64,000 bases of DNA from Paulownia fortunei (Eukaryota > Streptophyta > Magnoliopsida > Lamiales > Paulowniaceae): NCBI GenBank assembly GCA_019321725.1, contig JAGSPU010000063.1:806001-870000 (forward strand), in the 5' to 3' direction. Below are positions 1-11,594 of this stretch, one piece after another. The notes beneath the pieces are model-generated. The model did no database searches, had not been told where the DNA came from, and saw only the letters and a program-made list of their open reading frames with translations. The stretch's first letter is position 1, and each line of letters opens with the position of its first letter. Both the position numbers and the translations under genes were made by a program.

Positions 1-29
1 GATTTGTCATAGAAGATCTTGTCCATTAG

Positions 30-662
30 TTAGGGGTGTATGCAGTCGTGTTCAAGCGGCTTCATGATAAAAACTCAACCCGACCCAATATATGCGGGTT
101 AACAAAAGAATAAACCACAAATGCACAATTATATTTTCAAACCGGGCTGTTCAGGTAGAACGAGTTTGGTTTATATTAGCAGATTTTATTTATATTCCCT
201 CACAACTCAATTTATTTGTAGATGGAACTCAAATATATAATGATAATTAAAAAAAATAAAGAACTTGTTTGTTGTTGCAAATCAAATAAATAATAAATAT
301 AAAAATCGAATAGACAGGAGGGGGAGAGAGGAAGTGCTTGTTACTAAACAAAAAATAATTTTTTTATGATTGGTGGGGATTGAAAAGTTTGAGTATCCGT
401 AAAAATAAATTGAGATAAAAGAAAACAAATACATGAATGCATCATGTATATGTGCATCTATTATATGTAGGATTATGTATATATACTCACATATAATATG
501 AATTTGTAGTGGTCGGGACTGCCACCTGACCCGCAAGTGTTTGATTCCAATATCACTAAACTGCTATTATTATTTAAATAAATTAAAACTGGCAGTTTTC
601 TGGTGGATCGGTTCTGTTTGAAGGGGTGGGTCGGGTTGGGCTGGTTTATGTACACCCTCTGG
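30..662. mobile_element. Possible MITE-like element in an NTRC intron
   Basis: The segment begins with AGGGGTGTATGC and ends with GTACACCCTCT, which are imperfect inverted termini. Just inside each end lie complementary blocks (CTCAACCCGACCCA near 75 and GGGTCGGGTTGGG near 628). No coding capacity is seen and no clear target-site duplication was found, so this is a tentative non-autonomous DNA transposon, perhaps hAT-like. Confidence 0.3.
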
Positions 663-851
663 CTATAATTGTCAGAATTTTTTTACCAATTTACTCAGCG
701 AACAATCATTTATTTGCTCTTAAACATAGAACTTTGTCTAGATTGGAGGGAATACAGAAGGCTTAGTCTTCTCTGTTTTCCTTCTCTCTAGACCTATTAG
801 ACAGATCTCTTATCAAAATCATGAAATGCCTACTCTCAACTTGTCTGGCAG

Positions 852-1675
852 GTAATAGATGAATTTGACCAGAATGTCCATTTTGTTGAGATTGACATTG
901 AGGAGGATCCAGAGATTGCTGAGGCTGCTGGAATAATGGGTACACCTTGTGTACAGTTTTTCAAGAATAAGGAAATGATCAGGTTTGTTAGACTTAAGCC
1001 TCTTGTTCCATATAAAAGGAAAAGCATAAGGATACTGTGTTCGTCTTAGCCATTAAGATCTTTATTCAGTCTTGTCCGAACCCTTTTCATTTTCATGAAA
1101 TTCCACTATAGATGCTCGGATGTGTTATCTTTGTCTTCTCAACTCTCAACCAAGCCGGGCAGTAACCAAAGTAAACAGAAACCCCAGAAATATTGTAGCT
1201 AGCTGAGGAAACATGCTGTTTCTACAGCCGCAGCCTAAACTTTGCTTCTCAGACTACTTACGCTGTCATAATACATCAGAGTTAGAGAGCTGTACTAAAA
1301 GGTGTTTAATCTAAAGTACTAAAAAACTCAAATTGATAGAAGTCATACTCTAAATTGCATATTGGGTGCAAACTACATTCCTAGATAGCTTCCTGATTTG
1401 TTTACTTACCTTATGTTCCGTCATGTTATTATTAAAATGATTCAACATCAGTGGAAGGGTACGATGTGGTTAATAACCGTTTCATGAATTCTTGTTTTAG
1501 TCCTAAAGGTGTAGTGGCAAGGAAAGAGCATGATACAGTTATTAACTGTATTACTAATCACCGAGAACTTGTCAAGAAAATATACAATGAAACCGATTTG
1601 TCTTGAATCTGCAGGACTGTATCAGGTGTCAAAATGAAGAAAGAGTACAGAGAATTCATTGAAGCAAATAAGTAA
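852..1675 (+). CDS. NTRC: NADPH-dependent thioredoxin reductase C, last two exons (3' partial)
   Basis: These are the last two coding exons, 852-982 and 1615-1675, joined by a GT-AG intron that splits an Arg codon (AG|G). The encoded 63 residues run from [11 protein letters not shown] through [20 protein letters not shown] to the C-terminus [10 protein letters not shown]. This is the C-terminal thioredoxin domain of NTRC, including the cis-Pro region GIMGTP and the FFKNKEM strand. The WCGPC active-site exon and the reductase part lie outside the window to the left. NTRC is a chloroplast enzyme that fuses an NADPH-thioredoxin reductase to a thioredoxin and reduces 2-Cys peroxiredoxins and other plastid targets. 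The stop is TAA at 1673-1675. A polyadenylation-like AATAAA lies at 1850-1855. The intron before the first visible exon is longer than 850 bases. Identification rests on the strong match to the conserved tail. Confidence 0.9.
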
Positions 1676-2914
1676 GCCATGCTGGAGAAGAAAATTGAGC
1701 TTCATCTCCATTCCTTCATTTTCCCAAGTGCCTTCTTCTTTCGATTCATCATATGCAATTCATTTTTGATATGTAAAATTGGCTATTCAAATACGCCTTG
1801 TACTTTCCCCATTATCGATATAATGAGACTGTACATTCGAGATAGTCTTAATAAAGCATGTATTTTCAGAGGGCTTTCCCAGTGAGTTTCCAATTTACAA
1901 AATCGCAAAGATTTGGAGCTTCAATCTTGTCAATGTCAGTAATGAAAATTGTTCCTAGACACCAAATTATTCTGGCAAATTACTTCATTTTGTAGCAGCA
2001 ATATGCTTTGAAATATGTCATACTACTTCATATCCTTGCTCAAAAATCTATTTCATTTTTATAGACTGTCGAAGTATATATAACCAAATTTGTGCTTAAT
2101 CATGTTAGAAATATAGAATTAGCACAATATATGTTGTGAAAAATGCTTCAAATATAATAATAGTATGCGACGTGAGACGCATGTATGTGCACCAAAAATC
2201 TCTTTGCAAACCTCAAAGCTACTTATTGGACTAGGTTAAGCCACGTCTTGTAAATTATTTAATGGGGACAAAGTAAATATTAAATTGTTTTTGGAATATA
2301 TTGAAAGATTTCAACTATTAAACAATACACATGGATTAGTTACTATCCATGCATATAATCCAAATTAAGATTATTTAATCCAAACCATATTTTCTCATAA
2401 GCCCATTAACCCTAGTCCTGACATGTTTTGCATCATTTATTTTTTTATTTTTTATTTTTGCATAAAATCTCTCAAGGATATGTAGATCCAAGATTGTTTT
2501 TTTCTACCATGTGCAGACTTGGTGGTTCCAAATCAAAGTATGACGAGTTAGTGCTAAAATGAGAATTTCTTGCATAAAAAAGAAATTCAAGAATCACAGT
2601 AGAAATAGGGAACAGAAATTGATGGCAAAAAAAAAGGGGGGAAATAAATTAACCCTCCTCATAAGTAATCAATTCTGGGGTCAAAACATCAGTTTGATTG
2701 CAAAGTATCTGCAACTTAATTACTAATTTTTGGAGAAAATATTATAGCCCATTAATTAGATTAATTAAAAGATAGTTGCAGGCTGATGATGATTATAATA
2801 CAAATTCATTTTTAGTTATATAATTAACTAGCCATTTATATTGGTTTTTGATCTGTCATTGGCCAAAGATAGTTGTCCAAGAAGTATCCTAAAATATCTC
2901 AACAGACGTGCATA

Positions 2915-2948
<34 letters not shown>

Positions 2949-4358
2949 CTGAAAATATCTGTGGTTGGCAAAATGAATCCCCTCAATTCATAATAATATT
3001 ATGTTTGGAACAATATCACGTTAATTACACCCCCCACGTCCCTAATATACTATTATTTTGTTGCATGCATGAGGGAACAGACAAGGATTATATGTAGCTA
3101 GTGCATGGTTAATTTGTTCACATTGTTTAATTTATTCCATTTGTATTTTTTTGTACTTATTAAAAAGAAAATATCTCCCCGAAGGCGTTGTAGTGCATTT
3201 GTGAAGTGTAATGTCGAATAGTTCATTAGGAAAAATTAAAATTATTTCCCCAAGAAACGTTTCAATTTTTTACTTGTTCCATTTTTTACTTAGTCCTTGC
3301 ATATATATGTTTTTGATGCACCTCAGCCCTTCAATAATTACAAATGCATGGTTACGACTTCCATTTAGAGACTACGATGGTATTTATTTTTCATTTGATG
3401 TTGTATCTCGTATTACTTTTCACACTTAACTTATATATATAAAATAATATACAAAATAAATTATCAAATTAAAATAGAATATCCAAATAATCTAAATATA
3501 TACTTTGTAAGAATACAAATACAACTATATATACAGATACAATATGTGACTTTTTTGACAAATTTTCAAGTATTAAGGTTTACTTTTGTAATATGCTATA
3601 TATCTTTTCCCATAGGTCTTACACATGGAAAGCAAACTAAAATGGATAGAGTCCTATCAAAATTATCTTTGCTTTTCAATTAGGATTTCTCATTCTCATA
3701 AAGACTTTTTTGTGGGTGATTGTAAGTTTTAATCATTTGGTTTCCTCCATGTTTTGGGGGAAAGTGAGTCTCTTGATCAACCCTAGTGTACAACATTTTC
3801 CTGTGTTTCCCCACCATAATGAACAAAAAGCTATTCATTGTGAACTAACAATTATATCACATTTGACCCTTAATTTATTTGTATTTTCAAGTGAGTTTTC
3901 TCCTATTTCCATCATTCATTTTAATTTATTATTTTATTTTTTATTTCATATCATAAATACATATTAAGTGTAAAAAATATTTTTATAAATATATATTTAT
4001 AATGAATCATATATACTTGAAGTAATTTATAAAGTATTGAAACAAAAAAACTCAAAGTGAGTTTCCATCATAATTATATATTTTTTCATTGAAAACTTAA
4101 CTATAGTAAAGTAATATATCTATATATATATAGACCATATATATATATGCAGCAATTAAAGCAACATACTAATAATTAGAAAGCATCCCACATCTATTAA
4201 AGTATAAAATACAAAGTAGAAAAGGTCCCTGGACAATCAATTTTCCCAATTTTAATTTATCATACATAGAAAGACCTCTAATTATTAAATATACGAAATT
4301 CCAAGAAGTAACATATGGAGAATAATTTTATTTTTTCTCCGTTTGTAGGTAAATATAA
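1676..4358. other. Intergenic region between NTRC and the MIZ1-like gene
   Basis: AT-rich sequence holding the NTRC 3' untranslated region (to about 1870) and a CA microsatellite at 2917-2944. The remaining short ORFs are low-complexity and resemble no family I know. No RNA gene was recognised. Confidence 0.6.
2917..2944. repeat. (AC)n microsatellite
   Basis: About 14 uninterrupted AC dinucleotides. The local short ORF with alternating Thr-His residues is only a translation of this repeat. Confidence 0.95.
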
Positions 4359-5203
4359 TCAAATTCTAAGCAAGAAAATACTGAGTTCGGGCCCTCCATT
4401 TCCATCCGGATTCAACATGTAGAAAGCCTCCGAGTCACGGCTCCCCACCACCCTCTCGAACCGGGCTCTCATGTAAAGCAATTCACCCTCCGCCGCGCTG
4501 CCTTTCTGGCCGTTGTCTACCACCGGAATCACCCCGGCCCCGACGGAGACGCTCTGCACCGTCCTCAGCACGTGCCCGTCCGATTCTGTACAAGCTCTTG
4601 ACACGGCGTACCCGCACTTCCTCCCGTTGCAGTACATCGTCCACGAGGGCTCTCCGAACAGCCTCACCGGCGCCCTTCCGCCGCCGCCGCGCGGCTGGTG
4701 CGCCTTCTCGCACTCCAAGGCGATTCTCACCAGCCCAGAAGACATTTCTTTCACCAGGGTGGAGGTTGAAACCGCGAGTTCTATTAGCAAAACGGGTTCG
4801 GACCTCGGATCGTCTTGGACGGCGAAGCTGACGTGGCCTCGGCGGTGGCCGAAAAGGGTTCCTGTAACTTTCCGGCCTAGCGAGGGGGTGATGGAGAGTT
4901 GGGTCGGAATGCTGAGCCATCTGCATGTGGGGAGGATGGAGGGGAAGGTGAAAATTGAAAGTAGTGATCGGAGGAAAGTGGAGACGCCACTGCGGGTTCT
5001 GTTAAGGCCGTGGAAGGCGGCGGCGGAGTCCGAGGCTCGGCGGACGAGGGGCGGTGGTGGAAATCCTGAAGGGGTTCGGACGGGTTGAGGGACGACGTTG
5101 ATCTTATATAATTGGCGGGGATGATCTTGCTGGTGCTTTTGCAGCTGCTGGTTCTTGGAAGAGCAGTGGAAACTATTTGCTCATATTGTCTCATGGTGGA
5201 CAT
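4359..5203 (-). CDS. MIZU-KUSSEI1-like protein (DUF617), frame broken near the N-terminus
   Basis: The reading frame that ends at the stop 4359-4361 is open upstream to an in-frame TGA at 5181-5183, about 273 codons, and encodes a full MIZ1/DUF617 domain. In order it shows RSLLSIFTFPSILPTCRWLS, the core PSLGRKVTGTLFGHRRGHVS, LIELAVSTSTLVKEMSSGLV, EPSWTMYCNGRKCGYAVSR, a VGAGVIP block, then FERVVGSRDSEAFYMLNPDG and the terminal GGPELSIFLLRI. Arabidopsis MIZ1 acts in root hydrotropism; the molecular activity of the family is not firmly known. The domain frame contains no ATG. The ATGs at 5203 and 5194 (MSTMRQYEQ) lie in another frame, so a single-base loss (or two-base gain) between about 4990 and 5180, an unseen 5' exon, or a pseudogene is needed. 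The family is usually intronless. The gene stands alone, on the strand opposite to NTRC. Family call is firm; the start is not. Confidence 0.85.
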
Positions 5204-5274
5204 ATAAACTTGTATGTATATGTAGAATTGTATGTGATCAAAAAACTTAACAAGTAACAAGAAACTGTATATGT

Positions 5275-5292
5275 AGTTAGTTAGTTAGTTAG

Positions 5293-5331
<39 letters not shown>
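5275..5331. repeat. Compound (GTTA)n-(GT)n microsatellite in the MIZ1-like 5' region
   Basis: About five GTTA units run directly into about 17 GT units. On the gene strand this reads as an AC run followed by CTAA units, lying about 70-130 bases upstream of the candidate ATG at 5203, probably in the leader or core promoter. Confidence 0.9.
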
Positions 5332-5334
<3 letters not shown>

Positions 5335-8300
5335 AGAGAGAGGAGACTATTGAGGAAATGGAGAAGAATTCTAGGAACATGATCAAAGGAGATTGAAGAT
5401 TTTGGTTTTTGTCATAAAGGCCAAGAGAGTAGGGGTATAGTGTGTGTGTGTGTGTGTGTGAAGAAATTAGCAGAAGTTAGAAAATAAATTGAAATCTTGA
5501 TATTGGGTGCTATATTTTCAGCAAGAATTGAAAGAAGAGATTTGATGTGGAGAGAGAGAAAATAATGAAAGACGAATTTTGGGGGGGTGGGGGGGACAAG
5601 GGGTGATGATGGTGTTTGCCTGTTTGGAGGGTGGGAGAATATAAAGGGAAACTGTGGAGGCTTGTGGTGCTGATGCTGATCATTTCAATCGACTCATGCC
5701 TAATATATATATATATATATACAAAAGCCATAATTGTTTTTATTTTGTGAATTTAGGTCACATATTATTACATATGGACCCTCCAAACCACTATCAAAGA
5801 TACACGTGCAAATCCTCAATGACATTGATCTTCTTTAGGGCAGCCCTTGTAGGACCCTTGTAATTAGCACTATTTAACAAAAATAATAATAATAATAATT
5901 GGAAGGACCCGAGCAAGCAGTATATAATTTTTTGCTTTAAATCTTTGATTTGGTGCAGGTTTTAGTGTATATAAATTGTCTACCATCATGATTAGTGATT
6001 AATCAATTCATCAATGAGTAAATTAGTCATAAAGCAGTTGAGATATTATCGTGTTTCATCGTATATTCTATATATATATATATATTTCATAAATAATATA
6101 CACATTATGTGTATAAAATATTTTTTTTAAAATATATAATTATATTAATTATATATCATGACATGAATATATGATATATAATACAAAATAAAATATAAAA
6201 TTTAGAATATAAAATATTAAATGGGGTTATAGATTATGGATGGAGTTGAGTCTGATATAATTTTCTATTATAAATCATATTGTTGCAACTATTACCAGCA
6301 ACAAATAAGATTTTATATGTAGTTGATAATGGATACAATATAATTAATGATACAATTGAATTTGCAATAAAAAAAATTGTTTCCGAGAGTCGAGTTTGTC
6401 ACAGTAATCTTAGTTTAACATATTTGATACTTAAAATCAACACCAGCCTCAATGATAGTAAGTTAAGAGAAACATAAGTCAATAACGTTGTAGTGATGAA
6501 AGGGTACTTAGGGAGTTATATTTAAGAGTTCATTGTCAATTGTCTCCATTTTAATTTGTGAAAAAAATGATTAATCAGTCATCTGTTCTTTTCCAATAAT
6601 AGAGTTTAAACTTTTCACGATAAGAACATACAATATAACAGATATAGTTGGCACACATTTTAATAATTAGAACGATCTACCATTGAAAATGAATTAGTCT
6701 TTAGATTGTTTTCATTATAAAGACCTTTGAAAATAATTATTATTAAATATCTATTTTTATCATAATTATAAACTAAATAATATAGTGACACATATAAAAT
6801 AATTTCTGTATGATTGAAAAATAAGTGAAAGCACCACCATACATAGAAAAATAATATTTAGATAAACTGTTTTTGCTGAACAATTTATTTACATTTGTAT
6901 AAGTTAAAGAATTCATATATTATCTTTTTTGTATTTTTGGATTAATAATTTTTTTTATATTTTTTAATAAAAAATTATATTATATTCATACATATTAAAT
7001 ATACTTGTATATATTAAATACTAAATATTGAACTCTCTCTCAATGTAAGTCATGTCATTTTTTAATGTGATGATTGCTGGTTGACCGTTGGATTAGGGCC
7101 ACTATGGTTGGCGGTTAGTTAAAGGTCGACAGGGACCGAAATTCAATAGTTTAATACAATTCTGAAAATTACTACACAAATTTATATTATAAACTCAAAT
7201 TAATTTATTTTACCCCTTAAAATTTAATCACAAAATTTTCTGAGCCGTTGAAACGTGAAAGAATACCCCAAAAATGAAAGTGACATTGGGTTTGGGATGA
7301 CGAAAGTAATAACAAATTAAGGTCAATTAAAACAAATAATAACAATTAAGAGGTGACTTTGTCCACATCCCTTTGGAATAGAAAAGCAAAGATAATTAAT
7401 ATAATTGCAATCGTCAATATCTCTTCTATTTTAATTTATATTGAATCATAATTACACTTTAAGAATACATGTATGCAATCTATAATTAATTTTTAATTTA
7501 AAAAATATTTTATATAATTAATATTTATATATAATGTAAAATAAAAAAAAATATCATGAAATAAAAAATAAAATACAAAATTTGCAATAAAAAATATATA
7601 TATGGGGTCCTTGATTAAGCATTATATCAAATTAAAATTTGGGCCGGTTCCAAACAGTTTTGTTTTCTTGGGCTTTAGCCAATACTATTGGTGGCCTACC
7701 CATTTTTTTACGGCTGGACACATTTACGTATACCGCCACGTGGACTCTTTTATTACCACAAGCAGACATTATCATCCTTTTCAAGGTCAACTTATGTACA
7801 TCAGCGGTTCAACATTTTTATTATACTCCATGATTCTGTGTCTTAATATTAATCTTTTGATTTGACTTGACATGAAAATACTGTTTTAAGTTTTAAAAAA
7901 TAAAATTTTAATATATTTTTCAATTATTAAAATTATAATTCTTAAAATTAGTTATATTATATTATTATTTTAAATAAAAAATCGGTTTGAAAATATTTAG
8001 CCTTATTTTAAGATTGATCCATAGATTAAGGATAGAGAGAGTATATATTTGTCAGTAAAATTATTAAGGTAGTCTTTGAGAACACACAGTTTTCAAAATA
8101 TAACATATCTGGAATGAACAACTTGTTCAAGAGAAATAATATAAGAATTAAGTAATCCCAAAATTTATATAATTCTAATTTGACTATATTCTTTTAAGCA
8201 AACTGATACAAAATGTGATCGGATGAATGATGTTAACTTTATGTATATAGTTATCAATTCATGTGAGAGGTATCTACGTCAGAGGCAAGAGTCTCCGCAA

Positions 8301-11300
8301 TGTGTATGAGTGGTGTATATGAAAAAAATATTATATATATAAATAATTTGATTTTGAAGTAAAGATGGAAAAAAGACGGGTTTGGGATAGATTTATCAAA
8401 ATTTGAGATTCGTCCCATTAAAATTTTTGAAGACTCAAAACTCGCTCCGAATTCGTTAGGTTTGGATTAGATTCGTTAGACTCGTTTTATAATTTTAAAA
8501 ATATTAAAAAAATATTTTTTAAAATATAATATTATATAAATATATATATTAAAATAAAAAAATTAATTAATTAATTAAATGGGGTGGGGCGGGTTTAAAA
8601 ATTAAAAAATCAAGACCCATCCGTACTCATTTATATTTTTTCAAATTCGTCCCAAACAGAACAGATTCGGATCCAATTCAAACTTATTATGATCCCTACT
8701 TTTAAGAGGCCATATGATTTTTAAATTTTTGTATAATAATATATACACATGAGAGCGTACGGTAAGTTGGACCACCAAATATGATTCCTACTAAGTAATT
8801 AATATATAGCAACATATCACTAAGAGAGAAAAGAAAATTTATAAAAAAAATAGTAACTTATGTTTTTTTGGATTAGATCTTAATTTCATCATAATTGAAC
8901 CAGGACCACAAATCCACAATATCATATATTTGTAATTTTTTATGGTAGTATACCACAATGGTGGATCATGACAATCCTCTTACAATTAAAAACCCAAAAT
9001 AATATTTTTGTTATTTGTTTATATTAGTTGGAGGGCCAATTTTATAGAAAAGTGCAAAACAATCCTTCACATTGTTGCATTGTTTATGGAGGCGGAATTT
9101 GTGACTTGATTTGAGGCTTATAGTTTAGGGTTTATGGTTGCATAATTTGATTTCACAGCTTTGAGTTGTCGACAGTATTAATAAGTTACAAAAAAATTAT
9201 TAGAATAATTCCGCAATACATTGTTATTTAAGAAAGATTGAATGGAACAAGTTAAATCAATCAAATTGGAGATATTGACTGGACCACTGTTATGGCATTT
9301 CGATTTTTGTAATTAATATTTAATTTTTTATTTTAATATCATCAATACAATGTATAATAGTATGTATAAATTGTATTGTAATAAAAGATGAAATATCAAA
9401 TGTAATAGAGGATTCAAACAGTTTTTATGGGTATAAACGAATTGAATTGAGTTAAACTATATTATTTTGCATACTGTTGGAATTTTTTTATCGAATTTCA
9501 AAAATTATGTTTGAATTTGATTTAATTATTAATAGAATTAAATTTAAACGAGTATTAATCACTTTAAATATAATCTAAACAAAAAAAATTAATATAAATT
9601 CAGCAATAATTGATAAAGGTTTACTTTAATTTTTGTGTCTAATTCCTAAGTAGTTCCGTCATGATATCAAGTGCAATAATTGTTAGCATTGATGATGATC
9701 CTTTCAAAATCTTCTCAAACATCCAAAACTATACTTTTGTATCAGATTCAAATAATCTAAAGTCACTCTTCATAAAATAATATATATATATATATATATG
9801 TTGAAATATAACCAATTTGGCGTCTGCATGAATTATCAAAACAAGAACTCCCACCAATACTCTTAATACTAATTTGGTTTATGTGGATGTAAGCAAATAA
9901 GCTTTGTATGACATAGAATTTTAAAATTGTAGCACGCATTGAAAGCGACTACAAAGAAAAATCATACAGGTCGGTGCCTATATGTTTTAATTTTGCTTTT
10001 GACATCTTAGTACATATGTTTAAAAAAGGTCGAGCAAAATAAAAATAAAAATCAAACACTTTGACTTTTTCCTCCACGCTTAACATAAAATCTTGCAAAT
10101 CATGCAAAGAAACCTTTGGTGAAAAAGAGTCACTTATCTTTATGTTATAGACACTTCAACGCCTACAAAAATAAAACGGACCCTTTGTAACCAGTCATCC
10201 ATTATATCAAATTAATTATTCTTATTTTTGGTAAATTTATCAAGTGTTATAGTTATAGTAATCATCCTGAAAAGGACGTTAGATGATATTAGAAGTGGCT
10301 TAGTTACCCTTTTGTTTAAGGCGTTCGATCTTTTTTCTAGAAATATGACGTGGGTTATTTTAGTACTTTTATATTTGGTGCTCGAATATTGACTTAGAAA
10401 AAAATTAACCACAATATCTCGTATTGGGTTGAAAGATGTGTTTCATCCTTCTTCTGCTCTGAAAATTGGTCTAATAAATTATGTACCTCTTACCTCTTGG
10501 TAGTTCTATGGGGATTACTCTATTAAGTATCCTCCTCCTCTGGTCTCTTGGTAGTACTATGGGGATATACATTGTCTATAATCTTGTAACTCTGTTAAAG
10601 TATAGAAAAGCATGAACTGTGCCATCAAGGAACAGTATAAAGCCTTGGTTTCTTTTATAGCAATCTTGGTTGACCATTTCTCTTTACATATATAAATCAA
10701 ACATTTAGAGATATGAAGATATAAAAATGTAAGTCTAACAGTAATCTTCAGCTTATTTTACATTTTGCCATATCATTTGTTTCAAATCTTCGATTTCAAT
10801 TTAATATTGTGTCTCGTAATATAATGTAAATTAAGTTATGTAATTTAAATCAAACTACAATTTTAAAAAATCAGAACATAACATTCAAAGTGAGTTTGGG
10901 TTTTTCTAATGATTTCTTGTTATATCAACCCAACTTTGGTTGGTCCTTGGCTCAGTCTGGTGAGGATTTGATCTAAACAAAGTTTGGTTAAAAATCATTT
11001 ATTCATGCAAAATTTTGGTCTGGTTTATATCAGACAAAGAGTTTGGATCCATATTACATCCAACCTGAAATTCCATTGAATCTCATTATTTAATAAAAAA
11101 GAAAGGAAAAACATCCAGATTTTGAATATAGCATGTGTACATAATCTTTGTCACAATGAGGTCTCAAAAGGAAAATTAAAAGTTCTTCAGCCACAGTTAA
11201 ATTTGAATAATTCTAATAAGCATCCAAAAAAAAAAAAAGGTTAATTCATTAGGACAAACATCATGAGGGTAAATATATAGCAAACCCTTCATAGAAACCA
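5332..11300. other. Long AT-rich intergenic region
   Basis: About 6 kb with no gene I can support. It holds the upstream region of the MIZ1-like gene, TA/AT microsatellites (5703-5721, 9780-9799), a G-box-type CCACGTGG at about 7736-7743, and a 47-base-period short duplication near 10494-10566 (CTCTTGGTAGTTCTATGGGG repeated with changes). The block at 8360-8700, with G/C-rich pentamers repeated at both ends, looks like an old transposon fragment. Short ORFs such as 7602-7865 have no recognisable motifs. Confidence 0.55.
5441..5460. repeat. (GT)n microsatellite
   Basis: A second GT run of about 10 units, upstream of the MIZ1-like gene. A purine-rich stretch with G homopolymers (5580-5595) follows. 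Confidence 0.85.
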
Positions 11301-11559
11301 TCAATCGACTATCATGGCACTCTTACGGTCGTCGGTGGTTTCAGTCCTAGGTATTTTCCTCTTCTCATAAAGATCAACCGATGAAAATCTGAAAAAACGA
11401 ATTAAAATTTAAAAAAATTTAACGATACATAATAATAGACAATAAACCAAATACCGTAAAAATAAAAGTATAGCATGAGAAGTTGATCATCTTTTCTTAT
11501 ACATTATTAATCCACTACCAACTTTAAACTTATTTCTAATGTTGGTACAACATTTAGAC

Positions 11560-11594
<35 letters not shown>

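Noticed and set aside
2873..3097. ORF with a Thr-His repeat
   Set aside because: It is a translation of the AC microsatellite.
4483..5088. Long ORFs on both strands over the MIZ1-like gene (for example 4513-5088 plus, 4483-4926 minus)
   Set aside because: They are GC-rich shadows of the DUF617 coding frame; translated content is Pro/Arg-rich with no family motif.
7602..7865. 87-residue ORF with moderate complexity
   Set aside because: No recognisable domain, no paralog in the window and AT-rich surroundings; could be an old transposon fragment but is not supportable.
10945..11000. TGGCTCAGTCTGG, similar to an internal RNA polymerase III A box
   Set aside because: No matching B box at the right distance and no cloverleaf could be drawn, so neither a tRNA nor a SINE is supported.
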